Assembly (NCBI GenBank): GCA_028287685.1 | Contig: JAQBPE010000082.1 | Location: forward strand, 1-33,064 | Direction: 5' to 3' | DNA length: 33,064 bases | Source of the DNA: Cyanobacteria bacterium RYN_339 | Lineage (GTDB): Bacteria > Cyanobacteriota > Sericytochromatia > S15B-MN24 > JAQBPE01 | Translations under genes and position numbers: made by a program | Part shown: piece after piece, positions 8,242-15,846 of the stretch | How positions within the stretch are numbered: the stretch's first letter is position 1 | How the letters are laid out: every line of letters begins with the position of its first letter | The notes under the pieces: model-generated | The model's input: only the letters and a program-made list of their open reading frames with translations | What the model was told of the DNA's origin: nothing | The model's database searches: none

Positions 8242-8697
8242 TTACGCCATTCGCAGCGCCAGCGTCTGGCCGAGGCGGACCACGTCGAGCTCGTCTTCCG
8301 CCCAGGTGGCGAGGTCGGCCAGGGACTGCAGGTCTTCCGTGGTCAGGGCGCGGGCGTCGGCGTCGTAGAGGCACAGGCAGCCGCCGGACAGGCGCAGGTC
8401 CACGTGCAGCGGCGCGATGGCGAGCGTGCTGCCCGCGGGGCCTTCGAGCACCTGCGGGCCGCCGCCGTGGCGCATCAGGCGTTCCAGCGGCAGGTGCTCC
8501 GTGCCGCTGCCGGCCTGGTAGACCACGCGGCCGTTGCGCCACAGGATGATGGCGGCGCCTTCGACGCCGAAGAGCCGGCGGGCGGTGCGGGTGATGCGCT
8601 CCAGGCGGGCTTCGGCGAGGGTGTCCAACAGGCCGTGGACCTGGCCGAGGCGCTCCGCATAGGTGGTGCTGGGACGGTGGGTGAGACGACGGGACAT
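8242..8697 (-). CDS. Stand-alone GAF-domain protein
   Basis: 151 aa from ATG 8697, which has GGAGG 6 nt upstream; the open frame extends further but without a site. After a short helical region (AERLGQVHGLLDTLAEARLERITRTA) comes a GAF-like fold: LFGVEGAAIILWRNGRVVYQAG, a variable loop, then IAPLHVDLRLSGGCLCLYDADARALTTEDLQSLADLATWAEDEL split over two strands and the final helix. GAF domains bind small molecules or chromophores or act as redox or signalling inputs. It has no output domain and follows a sensor kinase gene on the same strand, so it may act with that kinase; this is inference. Confidence 0.75.
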   Translation of the reverse strand: MSRRLTHRPSTTYAERLGQVHGLLDTLAEARLERITRTARRLFGVEGAAIILWRNGRVVYQAGSGTEHLPLERLMRHGGGPQVLEGPAGSTLAIAPLHVDLRLSGGCLCLYDADARALTTEDLQSLADLATWAEDELDVVRLGQTLALRMA

Positions 8698-8732
8698 GGG
8701 AGCCTCCGGGGGGTGAGCGGGAGGGAAAGAGC

Positions 8733-8789
8733 GTCCCTCGCGCTTCCCGCCGAGAGGGAGGGCAGGGGGGGCGGGGAGCGCCGAGGGAC
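8733..8789. promoter_or_regulatory. Long imperfect hairpin with G-run cluster between kinase and GAF genes
   Basis: Arms 8733-8751 (GTCCCTCGCGCTTCCCGCC) and 8770-8789 pair over about 19 bp with one bulged base and one G-U. The 18-nt loop is purine-rich. The plus strand at 8756-8776 also has four G runs separated by one or two bases, a textbook G-quadruplex pattern. In the transcript from kinase to GAF gene the hairpin is followed by GCTCTTTCCC, not a clean U tract, so it may be an attenuator, processing site or weak terminator. Confidence 0.5.
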
Positions 8790-8833
8790 AAGACCCAGTA
8801 TCGCGGCGCCGGGCTGAAGGCTCTACGGGTGGG

Positions 8834-10342
8834 TCACTGAATGGTCGCTGACGGCAGCTCGAACCAGAAGGTGCTGCCGCGCCCCTGTTCGCTCGTGACC
8901 CCGATCGTGCCGCCATGGGCTTCCACCAGGGCCTTGCAGATGCTCAGGCCCAACCCCGTGCCGCCGGCCCGGCGCGTGACGCTCATGTCGAGCTGGCTGA
9001 AGCGCTGGAACAGCTTGCCCAGGTCTTCGGCGGCGATGCCCATGCCGGTGTCCGTGACCTCGACGCGCAGCACCGGGCCCTGCCAGCGCGCCGTCACCGT
9101 GACCTGGCCCTGGGCGGGCGTGAACTTGATCGCGTTGGCCACCAGGTTGGTCAAGACTTGCAGGACGCGCGGGTGGTCGATCGGCACGGGCGGCTCGACG
9201 GGGCCGTCGCCGGAGAGCGCGATTTCCTTTTCGTCGGCCAGCGGCTTCATCGAGGCCAACACCTCCCGGATCACCGGCTGGAAGGGCTGCAGCTGCACGC
9301 TCAGCGTCAGCTTGCCGGCCTGGATCGTGGCGAGGTCGAGCAGGTCCGTCACCAACAGCAGCATGCGGTCGGCGCCCGCCACGATGTTGCCCACGTACTC
9401 GCGCTGCTCGCGCGTCAGCGGGCCCGCCATCTCCGTGTCCAGCACGCCCGCGAAGCCCTTGATGAAGGAGAGCGGCGTGCGCAGCTCGTGGCTCACGATC
9501 GAGAGGAACTCGTCCTTGTAGCGATCGACCCGCACCAGTTGCTCGTTGGCGGCCGTGAGGTCGGTCAGGCTGGCCTGCACCTCGCCCGCCATGGTGTTGA
9601 AGGCGCGCCCCACGGCGCCGAACTCGTCGTCGCGGCGGGTGTTGACCCGCACGTCCATGTGGCCGGCGGCGATCGCCCGCGAGGCCGCCTCCAGCTCCGC
9701 GAGCGGCCGCAGGAAGCGCCAGAGCACCAGCCCGCCCAGGAGCACGGCGAGCGGGATCGCGGTCATGCTGACGGAGCTCAGCAGCACGAAGATCTGGTTC
9801 TCCGTCTGCACCACGCCCCGGTGGACGTTGGCCACGTGGTGCTCCTGGCGGGCGATCAGGGTGTCGAGCTTGATCACCCAGCGGTCGATCAGGGGCTTGC
9901 CCTCCGTGACCAGCAGGTTGACCGCGGCCTGCTCCAGGCCGCGCTCCTTGAGCGCCTTCAGCTGGCCTTCGAAGGTCTCGAAGGCCAGGTCCAGCGCGCG
10001 CAGCTCTTGCAGCAGCTGCGCGTCCTCCGGGTGCGGGTCCAGCCGGCTGAAGCTCTCGAAGGTGACGTCGTAGATGTGCGACTGGGCGTGGGCGTTGACC
10101 AGGAAGCCCGGGTTGCCCAGGAGGGCGAAGTCGCGCACGGCCAGGACCTCCTGGATCGCCGCGGTCTTGAGCTGGTAGGCGCCTTCGATCAGGCTGATGC
10201 CCTCCAGCACCTCGGAATCCTCCAGGTGGCTGACATGGCGCACGCCCAGGCCCGCCAGCCCGGACACGGCCAACAGCGCGAGGATGCTGCAGCCCACCAG
10301 GGCCAGGATCAGGAAGCGGGTGGATTGGAAGAAGGATGGCAC
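8834..10342 (-). CDS. Membrane sensor histidine kinase (HAMP, HisKA, HATPase)
   Basis: 502 aa. TM1 is at about 10-33 and TM2 at about 187-209, enclosing a 150-residue helical sensor region of CHASE3-like or four-helix-bundle character. A HAMP domain follows (about 210-265). HisKA carries SHELRTPL with phospho-acceptor His285. The ATPase domain has the N box NLVANAIKFTP (399-409), G1 DTGMGIA (431-437), F box LFQRF (444-448) and G2 GGTGLGLSI (460-468), so all catalytic motifs are intact. The start is GTG 10342. There is no adjacent response regulator; the nearest one (15847) is beyond the oxidoreductase operon. The signal is unknown. Confidence 0.95.
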   Translation of the reverse strand: MPSFFQSTRFLILALVGCSILALLAVSGLAGLGVRHVSHLEDSEVLEGISLIEGAYQLKTAAIQEVLAVRDFALLGNPGFLVNAHAQSHIYDVTFESFSRLDPHPEDAQLLQELRALDLAFETFEGQLKALKERGLEQAAVNLLVTEGKPLIDRWVIKLDTLIARQEHHVANVHRGVVQTENQIFVLLSSVSMTAIPLAVLLGGLVLWRFLRPLAELEAASRAIAAGHMDVRVNTRRDDEFGAVGRAFNTMAGEVQASLTDLTAANEQLVRVDRYKDEFLSIVSHELRTPLSFIKGFAGVLDTEMAGPLTREQREYVGNIVAGADRMLLLVTDLLDLATIQAGKLTLSVQLQPFQPVIREVLASMKPLADEKEIALSGDGPVEPPVPIDHPRVLQVLTNLVANAIKFTPAQGQVTVTARWQGPVLRVEVTDTGMGIAAEDLGKLFQRFSQLDMSVTRRAGGTGLGLSICKALVEAHGGTIGVTSEQGRGSTFWFELPSATIQ

Positions 10343-10344
10343 GG

Positions 10345-10363
10345 GGGGATCATACCAAAGGCG
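10345..10363. promoter_or_regulatory. 19-bp element shared with the epimerase/lipoprotein divergent region
   Basis: Minus strand CGCCTTTGGTATGATCCCC directly precedes the kinase GTG. It matches 27360-27378 at 18 of 19 positions, more than expected from a shared -10 alone, so a common regulator or sigma factor may recognise both. Confidence 0.5.
10349..10357 (-). promoter_or_regulatory. Extended -10 promoter element of the kinase gene
   Basis: TGGTATGAT on the minus strand is an extended -10 with a five-of-six hexamer. Only CCCCCC separates it from the GTG start, so transcription would begin at or beside the start codon, giving a leaderless mRNA; no Shine-Dalgarno sequence is present. Confidence 0.6.
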
Positions 10364-10388
10364 GTGCCGAGCGATCGCCGAGCGGTGC

Positions 10389-10976
10389 CTAAAGCTTCGC
10401 CAGCGCGGCCACGTCGGCGGCCGTGTCGACGTCGAGGGCGCCCCAGGCGAAGGGCAGCGCCACCACGCGCGCGGGGTCGCGGGCGACCACCTCGCGGGCG
10501 CCGTGCTGGCCGGTCAGGGCCAGCAGCTCCGGCCAGATGGCGCGCGCGAAGACGGCCGGCACGCCGCGCTGGCCGTTGTACTCGCTCGCGGCGATCGCCC
10601 GCGCGCAGGCGCGGCGGGCGGCCACCAGCGAGATCAGGTGGTCGGGCTCCAGGCAGGGCTGGTCGCAGAGCATCAAGAGCAAGTCCTGGCAGAGGCCGGG
10701 GGCGATCGCGGAGAGCCCCGCGCGGATCGAGCCGGCCAGGCCCGTGGCCCAGTCGCGGTTGGTCACGACGCGCACGCCGTAGCGGGAGACGACCGGGCGG
10801 ATCTCGGCGGCATGCGCGCCCAGCACGACCCAGATCGGGCCGAGGTCGGCCGCCGTGGCGGCCTCGATCGCGTGGGCGAGCAGGGGCTTGCCGCGGAATT
10901 GGACCAGCTGCTTGGGGTGGCCCAGGCGCGTGGAGGCGCCGGCGGCCAGGATCAGGACGGCGGTGGGGTCGTTCAT
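10389..10976 (-). CDS. mocA: Molybdenum cofactor cytidylyltransferase-like NTP transferase
   Basis: 195 aa. The N-terminal nucleotide-binding loop reads LILAAGASTRLGHPKQLVQFRGKPLL, here split after HPKQ, the hallmark of the MobA/MocA/IspD nucleotidyltransferase fold, with LMLCDQPCLEPDHL as the metal/nucleotide motif. The ATG overlaps the stop of the XdhC-family gene by four bases (ATGA). MocA joins CTP to molybdopterin to make the cytosine dinucleotide cofactor used by PaoABC-type enzymes, and being the last gene of such an operon strongly favours MocA over MobA. Substrate choice (CTP or GTP) is not proven from sequence. Confidence 0.85.
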   Translation of the reverse strand: MNDPTAVLILAAGASTRLGHPKQLVQFRGKPLLAHAIEAATAADLGPIWVVLGAHAAEIRPVVSRYGVRVVTNRDWATGLAGSIRAGLSAIAPGLCQDLLLMLCDQPCLEPDHLISLVAARRACARAIAASEYNGQRGVPAVFARAIWPELLALTGQHGAREVVARDPARVVALPFAWGALDVDTAADVAALAKL

Positions 10977-11962
10977 GGGGTGGGGATCCGGTCGGGGTGG
11001 GCGGCGGCGTGGATCCCACCGTCCCGCGCGCGCAAGCTCGCCCCGCTGCGCCCCGCCAGCACCTGGCGCACCTCCGCGAGCGTGGCGAGGGCGATTTCCG
11101 CGGGCGTTTCGGCGCCCAAATCCAGCCCCATCGGCGCGTGCAGCTCGCGCGGCCAGCCCGCGATCCCCAGCTCGTCGAGCAACCGCCGCGCGCGGCGGCG
11201 CGGGCCCAATAATCCCAAGTAAGCGGGCGCCTCGGGCAGGAAGCGCGCGAGCCAGCCCCGGTCGGCTTCGAAGTGGTGGGTCATCAGCAGCACGGCGGCC
11301 GCGCGCTCCTCGCCGGGCACCGCGCCCCGCACGCGGCAGCCGGGGAAGCGCTCCGGGCGCGCGTAGGCCGGGCGGTGGTCCAGCACCGTCACGGCGTAGC
11401 CCTGGGCCAGCGCCAGGGCCGCCATCGGCGGGGCGTCCAGCCCGGCGCCGCAGATCCAGAGGGCCGGGGGCGGCAGCAGGATCTCCTCGAAGGCGTCTGC
11501 CGGCGCGAACCCCGCGTCGCACCAGAGCTCGCGCCCGCCGCGCGCCAGCCGCCGGCGCCCGCGCGGGTCCAGCTGGTGGGCCAGCGGCCCGGCGCCCGCG
11601 AGCGTCTCCTCCCAGGCGGCCAGGAAGGCCTGGCACGACGGGCTCGCCAGCGGCTCGATCACCACCTCCAGCACGCCCTCGCAGCCCAGCCCCACGCCCA
11701 ACAGCACGTCGAGCGGATCGGTGGTGTCGTAGGTGACGAGCCGCGCGCGGCCCTCGGCCATCACCTCGCGCGCGTGCTCCAGCGCATCGGCTTCCAGGCA
11801 GCCCCCGGAGATGCCGCCCACCAGGCGCCCGTCTTGGGCGGCCAACAGGCGCGCGCCGGGGCGGCGGTAGCCGGAGCCGCACAGGCCGACCACGGTCGCG
11901 AGCGCGCCGGCTGCGGGCGACAGCAAGCGGGCGGCATCCAAGAGCGTGCGGGCTTCGTGCAC
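10973..11962 (-). CDS. XdhC/CoxI-family molybdenum cofactor insertion chaperone (PaoD-like)
   Basis: 329 aa from GTG 11962, 2 nt after the stop of the molybdenum-subunit gene. N-terminal XdhC/CoxI motifs are GSGYRRPGARLL and GGISGGCLEADAL with GLGCEGVLEVVIEPL; the C-terminal Rossmann-like part has ICGAGLDAPPMAALA, THHFEADRGWL and YLGLLGPRRRARRLL. Proteins of this family bind the molybdenum cofactor, assist its sulfuration and insert it into xanthine dehydrogenase or aldehyde oxidoreductase. In E. coli PaoD does this for PaoABC, and the gene order here is the same. Cytoplasmic. The basic C-terminal tail overlaps the mocA start by four bases. Confidence 0.9.
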   Translation of the reverse strand: MHEARTLLDAARLLSPAAGALATVVGLCGSGYRRPGARLLAAQDGRLVGGISGGCLEADALEHAREVMAEGRARLVTYDTTDPLDVLLGVGLGCEGVLEVVIEPLASPSCQAFLAAWEETLAGAGPLAHQLDPRGRRRLARGGRELWCDAGFAPADAFEEILLPPPALWICGAGLDAPPMAALALAQGYAVTVLDHRPAYARPERFPGCRVRGAVPGEERAAAVLLMTHHFEADRGWLARFLPEAPAYLGLLGPRRRARRLLDELGIAGWPRELHAPMGLDLGAETPAEIALATLAEVRQVLAGRSGASLRARDGGIHAAAHPDRIPTP

Positions 11963-11964
11963 GG

Positions 11965-14175
11965 CTAGAGCAGCTTTTCGAGCGTGATCGGCAGCCCGCG
12001 CACGCGCTTGCCCGTCGCGTGGAAGACGGCGTTGGCGATCGCCGCGCCCGCCCCCACGATGCCCAGCTCGCCCAGCCCCTTGATGCCCAGCGGGTTCACG
12101 TGCGGGTCGTCCTCGGGCACCAGGATCACCTCGAGCGCCGGCACGTCGGCGTTGACCGGCACCATGTAGCCTTCCAGGCTGCCGTTCAGCACGCGTCCTT
12201 GGCGCGGATCGCGCACGACCTCCTCCAACAGCGCCATGCCGATGCCCATGACCATGCCGCCCAGCAGCTGCGAGCGCGCCGTCTTGGGGTTGAGGATGCG
12301 CCCGCCCGCGAACGCGCCGACCAGGCGGGTGACGCGCACCATGCCGAGCTCCGCGTCCACGCGCACCTCCGCGAACTGCGCCCCCCACGCGTGCATGCCG
12401 TAGTGCTGCGTCTCCTCGCCGGGCTTGGACGAGCGCTCCGCCTCCAGGTGGGGCTTCTGCGCACGCGCCAACACCGATTGCATGGTTTCGCCCACGCCGG
12501 GCTGGTCGGCCTTGTAAACGCGCCCCCCGGCAACCGCCAAACCGGCCGGTGCGCGCCCATAGAGCGGCGAGGCGGGGTCGGCCACGGCCAGGCGGAGCAA
12601 TTCGTCGCGCACGGCCAGGCAGGCCACGTGCACGGCGTTGCTGGCGCTCGCGGCGCTCTGCGAGCCGCCCGCGACCGGGGCTTCGGGGTAGTCCGTGTCG
12701 CCGATTTCGGTCGTGATCTGGCCCGGCTCGAGTCCCAGGGCGTCGGCCGCCACCTGGGTCAGGATCGTGTAGGTGCCGGTGCCCAGGTCGTGGGTGGCGA
12801 TTTGCACGCGCGCGCTGCCGTCGGCGTTCAGGCGCACGCGGGCGCTCGCGCCGCTGCGGTGGGTGGGGTAGCTGGCGGTCGCCATGCCCTGGCCCACCCA
12901 CCAGTGGCCATCGCGGGTGGCGCGGGGCTTTGGTGCGCGGGCGCTCCAGCCGAAGGCGCGCGCGCCCTCCTGGTAGCAAGCTTCGAGCGCCTTGCTCGAC
13001 CAGGGGCGGTCCTGGTCCGGGTCGCGCCGGGCGTAGTTCACCAGGCGCAAGGCCAGCGGGTCGAGCGCGAGCGTGTGGGCCAACTCGTCCATGGCGCACT
13101 CCAACCCGAAGCTGCCCGAAGCCTCGCCGGGCGCGCGCTGGAAGGTGGGGGTCTGGGTGTCCAGCGCCACCAGCCGGTGCGTCACCGCCAGGTTCGGGCA
13201 GGCGTAGAGGATGCGCGTCAGCAAGCCCACCGGCTCCGTGAACTCGCTGAAGCGCGAGGTCTGGTTGGCGCCGTCGTGGGCGATCGCGGTCAAGCTGCCG
13301 TCGCGCCTGGCCGCCAGGCGCACGCGCTGGTGGGTGCGCGGGCGGAAGCCCACCAGGCCGAACAGCTGGCGGCGCTCGACCACCAGCTTGACCGGCCGCC
13401 CCACGTGCATGGCCGCGAGCGCCGCGCAGGTCACATGCGGCCACTGCAGCCCCTTCGAGCCGAAGCCGCCGCCCACGTAGCGGCAGACCACGCGCACGTT
13501 GGCGGGGTCGAGGCCCGTGATCGCCGCCAGCGTGCGCTTCACGCCGTAAACGTACTGGGTGGCGTCGTAGAGCGTCAGCTTGCCGCCGGCGAACACCGCC
13601 GTGGTGGCGTGCGGCTCCATGGGGTTGTGGCTCTCGGCCGCCGTGGTGTAGACGGCGTCGACGTGCGCCTCGCCTTCGGCCCAGCCGCGCGCGAAGTCGC
13701 CGCGCGCGTGGTCCGGCGGCGCACCGAAGATGCTCTTGGGCGGGTGCGCCTCGTCCAGGTGCGGCTCCAGCGCGATGCGCGGGGACTGATCGTCATAGCG
13801 CGGCTTGACCAGGGCGGCCGCGGCGCGGGCCTGCTCCAGCGTCTCGGCCACGACGACGGCGATCGGCTGGCCGGCGTAGCGCACGGTCTCGTCGCGCAGC
13901 ACCAGCACCGGGTCGAGCGCCATCGGCGGCGCGCCCGGCTTGTCGGGCGGCTTCTGGGCGTGCGGCCGCTCCGTGTGGTGGGTCAGGACCGCGACCACGC
14001 CGGGCGCGCGCTGGGCCTGCTGGGTGTCGAGCGCCAGCAGGCGCGCGGGCCCGCGCTCGGCCGTGACCAGCACGGCATGCGTGAGGTGCGGCAGGGCCCA
14101 CTCCGCGGAGTAGGTGGCCGTGCCCGTGACCTTGGCGCGGCCGTCCACGCGGTCGAGTGGCTTGCCGACGTTCAT
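11965..14175 (-). CDS. paoC: Aldehyde oxidoreductase molybdenum-binding subunit (PaoC-like)
   Basis: 736 aa, about the length of E. coli PaoC and much shorter than full xanthine dehydrogenases because FeS and FAD domains are separate subunits. The start of the protein has KVTGTATYSAE. Cofactor-binding motifs are YVGGGFGSKG (233-242), RAPGEASGSFGLE (347-359), DLGTGTYTILTQ and GGSQSAASASNA. The catalytic Glu of the family is in GLGELGIVGAGAA (Glu703). It oxidises aldehydes to acids, probably in the periplasm as a complex exported by the Tat system with its partner. ATG overlaps the FAD subunit stop by four bases. Substrate range cannot be read from sequence. Confidence 0.92.
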   Translation of the reverse strand: MNVGKPLDRVDGRAKVTGTATYSAEWALPHLTHAVLVTAERGPARLLALDTQQAQRAPGVVAVLTHHTERPHAQKPPDKPGAPPMALDPVLVLRDETVRYAGQPIAVVVAETLEQARAAAALVKPRYDDQSPRIALEPHLDEAHPPKSIFGAPPDHARGDFARGWAEGEAHVDAVYTTAAESHNPMEPHATTAVFAGGKLTLYDATQYVYGVKRTLAAITGLDPANVRVVCRYVGGGFGSKGLQWPHVTCAALAAMHVGRPVKLVVERRQLFGLVGFRPRTHQRVRLAARRDGSLTAIAHDGANQTSRFSEFTEPVGLLTRILYACPNLAVTHRLVALDTQTPTFQRAPGEASGSFGLECAMDELAHTLALDPLALRLVNYARRDPDQDRPWSSKALEACYQEGARAFGWSARAPKPRATRDGHWWVGQGMATASYPTHRSGASARVRLNADGSARVQIATHDLGTGTYTILTQVAADALGLEPGQITTEIGDTDYPEAPVAGGSQSAASASNAVHVACLAVRDELLRLAVADPASPLYGRAPAGLAVAGGRVYKADQPGVGETMQSVLARAQKPHLEAERSSKPGEETQHYGMHAWGAQFAEVRVDAELGMVRVTRLVGAFAGGRILNPKTARSQLLGGMVMGIGMALLEEVVRDPRQGRVLNGSLEGYMVPVNADVPALEVILVPEDDPHVNPLGIKGLGELGIVGAGAAIANAVFHATGKRVRGLPITLEKLL

Positions 14176-15155
14176 GCGCCGGCCCCTTCGCCCAGCGCGC
14201 GCACGATCGTGGCGCGCGCCAGCTTCAGCTTGAAGGCGTTGTCGCGCAAAGGCCGGGCCTGGGCCAACTCCGCGTCTGCGGCGCGCCCGAAGGCCTCCGG
14301 CGTGGCCGGAGCACCCACCAAGGCAGCCTCCGCCAGCCGCGCGCGCCAGGGCACCGTGCCCACCCCGCCCAGCGCCAGCCGCACCGCGCGCACCTGGCCG
14401 CCCGCCACCTCGAGGGCCACGCAGGCGCTCGCGAGCGCGAACTCGTAGCTGGCGCGGTCGCGCACCTTGAGGTAGTGCGAGCGCCCGGCCAGCGGCAAGG
14501 TGGGCAGCTGCACGTGGGTGATCAGCTCGCCGTGGGCCAGCGCGTGCTCGCGCTCCGGGTGCTCGCCCGGCGGCAGGTGGAACTGATCGAAGGGGATGGC
14601 GCGGTGGCCGTTGGGGCCTTGCACGTGCACCACCGCGTCGAAGGCCGCGAGCGCGACCGCCATGTCGGACGGGTGGGTGGCGATGCAGCGCTCGCTGCCG
14701 CCCAGGATCGCGTTCGTGCGGTGCACGCCCTCGCGCGCGCCGCAGCCGCTGCCGGGGGCGCGCTTGTTGCAGCGCGCGAAGGCCACGTCGCGGAAGTATG
14801 GGCAGCGCGTGCGCTGCAGCAAGTTGCCGCCCACGGTCGCCATGTTGCGCAGCTGCGGCGAGGCGCCGGAGAGCAGGGCCTGCGAGAGCCCCGGGTAGCG
14901 CGCGATCACGGTGGGGTGGCGCGCCACGTCGGTGTTGGAGGCGAGCGCCCCCAGCCAGAGGCCGTCCGCGCGCGCCTCGATCGCGGCAAGGGGCAAGGCG
15001 TTGACGTCCAGCAGCCCGCTGGGGCGCTCCACGCCTTCCTTCATGAGGTCGAGCAGCGAGGTGCCGCCCGCCAGGTAGGCCGCATGCGGCGCATGGGCGA
15101 GCGTGGCGACGGCGCTGGTGGCGTCGGTGGCGCGCCCGAAGGCGAAGTCTTGCAC
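14172..15155 (-). CDS. paoB: Aldehyde oxidoreductase FAD-binding subunit with [4Fe-4S] site (PaoB-like)
   Basis: 327 aa from GTG 15155, preceded by AAGGAG 6 nt upstream that lies within the end of the upstream gene. FAD motifs of the CO-dehydrogenase flavoprotein family are AAYLAGGTSLLDLMK (26-40) and ATVGGNLLQRTRCPY (106-120). Four Cys, 118, 129, 138 and 157, are placed as in the extra [4Fe-4S] cluster of E. coli PaoB, in the contexts RCPYF, RCNKR, SGCGA and ERCIATHPSD. This cluster separates the PaoB/YagS type from ordinary CoxM subunits. It passes electrons between the [2Fe-2S] subunit and FAD. Confidence 0.93.
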   Translation of the reverse strand: MQDFAFGRATDATSAVATLAHAPHAAYLAGGTSLLDLMKEGVERPSGLLDVNALPLAAIEARADGLWLGALASNTDVARHPTVIARYPGLSQALLSGASPQLRNMATVGGNLLQRTRCPYFRDVAFARCNKRAPGSGCGAREGVHRTNAILGGSERCIATHPSDMAVALAAFDAVVHVQGPNGHRAIPFDQFHLPPGEHPEREHALAHGELITHVQLPTLPLAGRSHYLKVRDRASYEFALASACVALEVAGGQVRAVRLALGGVGTVPWRARLAEAALVGAPATPEAFGRAADAELAQARPLRDNAFKLKLARATIVRALGEGAGA

Positions 15156-15157
15156 GC

Positions 15158-15763
15158 TTAGCTCCTTGCGGCGACGTCGCGGATCGCGGCCACGATGTTG
15201 GGGTAGGCGCCGCAGCGGCACAGGTTGCCGCTCATGCCCTCGCGGATGGCGGCGTCGTCGGCGGGCCGGCCCTCCAGCAACAGCCCGGCGGCGGAGCAGA
15301 GCTGGCCGGGCGTGCAGTAGCCGCACTGGAAGGCGTCGTGCTGCACGAAGGCCTGCTGCAGCGGGTGCAGCGTGTCGCCCTGGGCCAGGCCCTCCACGGT
15401 GGTGATGCGCGCGCCCTCGTGCATGACGGCGAGCGTCAGGCAGCTGTTGATGCGCTTGCCGTCCACCAGCACGGTGCAGGCGCCGCACTGGCCGTGGTCG
15501 CAGCCCTTCTTGGTGCCGGGCAGGGCCAGGTGCTCGCGCAGGGCGTCGAGCAGGGTGGTGCGCGGCTCCAGGCTGGGCTTGTAGGCCTTGCCGTTGATCA
15601 CGAGCGCCACCGGGCGCCGGCCGGCCGCCAACGTGACGTGGCCCGCCGCGAGGGCGGGGGTGCCCAGGGGCAGCCCGGAGGCCGCCAGGCCCGCGCCCGT
15701 GGCCGCGAGATCCTTCAGGAAGGCGCGCCGCGTACGGCCGCCCTTGCGAGGGGGTTCTTCCAC
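15158..15763 (-). CDS. paoA: Aldehyde oxidoreductase [2Fe-2S] subunit with Tat signal (PaoA-like)
   Basis: 201 aa from GTG 15763, chosen because GGAGG lies 7 nt upstream; a TTG two codons earlier leaves only 1 nt to that site. The twin-arginine signal is TRRAFLKDLA followed by a hydrophobic Ala/Gly stretch and a PALAAG cleavage region. The first plant-type [2Fe-2S] cluster is CDHGQCGAC (Cys88, 93, 96) with Cys108; the second is CGYC (147, 150) with CRC (182, 184). It is the first gene of the operon, and in the PaoABC system its Tat signal carries the whole folded complex out of the cytoplasm. Confidence 0.93.
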   Translation of the reverse strand: MEEPPRKGGRTRRAFLKDLAATGAGLAASGLPLGTPALAAGHVTLAAGRRPVALVINGKAYKPSLEPRTTLLDALREHLALPGTKKGCDHGQCGACTVLVDGKRINSCLTLAVMHEGARITTVEGLAQGDTLHPLQQAFVQHDAFQCGYCTPGQLCSAAGLLLEGRPADDAAIREGMSGNLCRCGAYPNIVAAIRDVAARS

Positions 15764-15792
15764 CGCCAAACCTCCGTTATGTCAGGTGGCAC

Positions 15793-15813
15793 GTTATATA
15801 ACTTATAGAAGTT
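15793..15813. promoter_or_regulatory. Overlapping inverted repeats in the divergent paoA/response regulator region
   Basis: GTTATATAAC (15793-15802) is a perfect 10-bp palindrome. It overlaps AACTTATAGAAGTT (15800-15813), a perfect 5-bp inverted repeat with a 4-bp spacer. They lie in the AT-rich centre of the 83-bp gap between paoA and the response regulator gene. The TATATAA stretch may be the -10 region for paoA, with the repeats as an operator. Confidence 0.4.
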
Positions 15814-15829
15814 TTTTGCAAGCGGGGGT

Positions 15830-15838
15830 TGGTATAAT
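15830..15838 (+). promoter_or_regulatory. Consensus extended -10 promoter of the response regulator
   Basis: TGGTATAAT matches the extended -10 consensus perfectly. The ATG follows 8 nt after the hexamer, so initiation about 7 nt downstream would leave a leader of one or two bases. There is no Shine-Dalgarno sequence. No good -35 is seen 17 bp upstream, as is usual for extended -10 promoters. Confidence 0.75.
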
Positions 15839-15846
15839 CCTCCGCT

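Noticed and set aside
6793-8817. Plus-strand open frame opposite the repeat lipoprotein and GAF genes
   Set aside because: The minus strand has signal peptides, ribosome sites and paralogy; the plus frame has none.
12019-14448. Plus-strand open frame of over 800 codons
   Set aside because: It is antisense to the well-supported paoC gene and rich in His/Arg/Gly with no motif, so it is a composition artefact.
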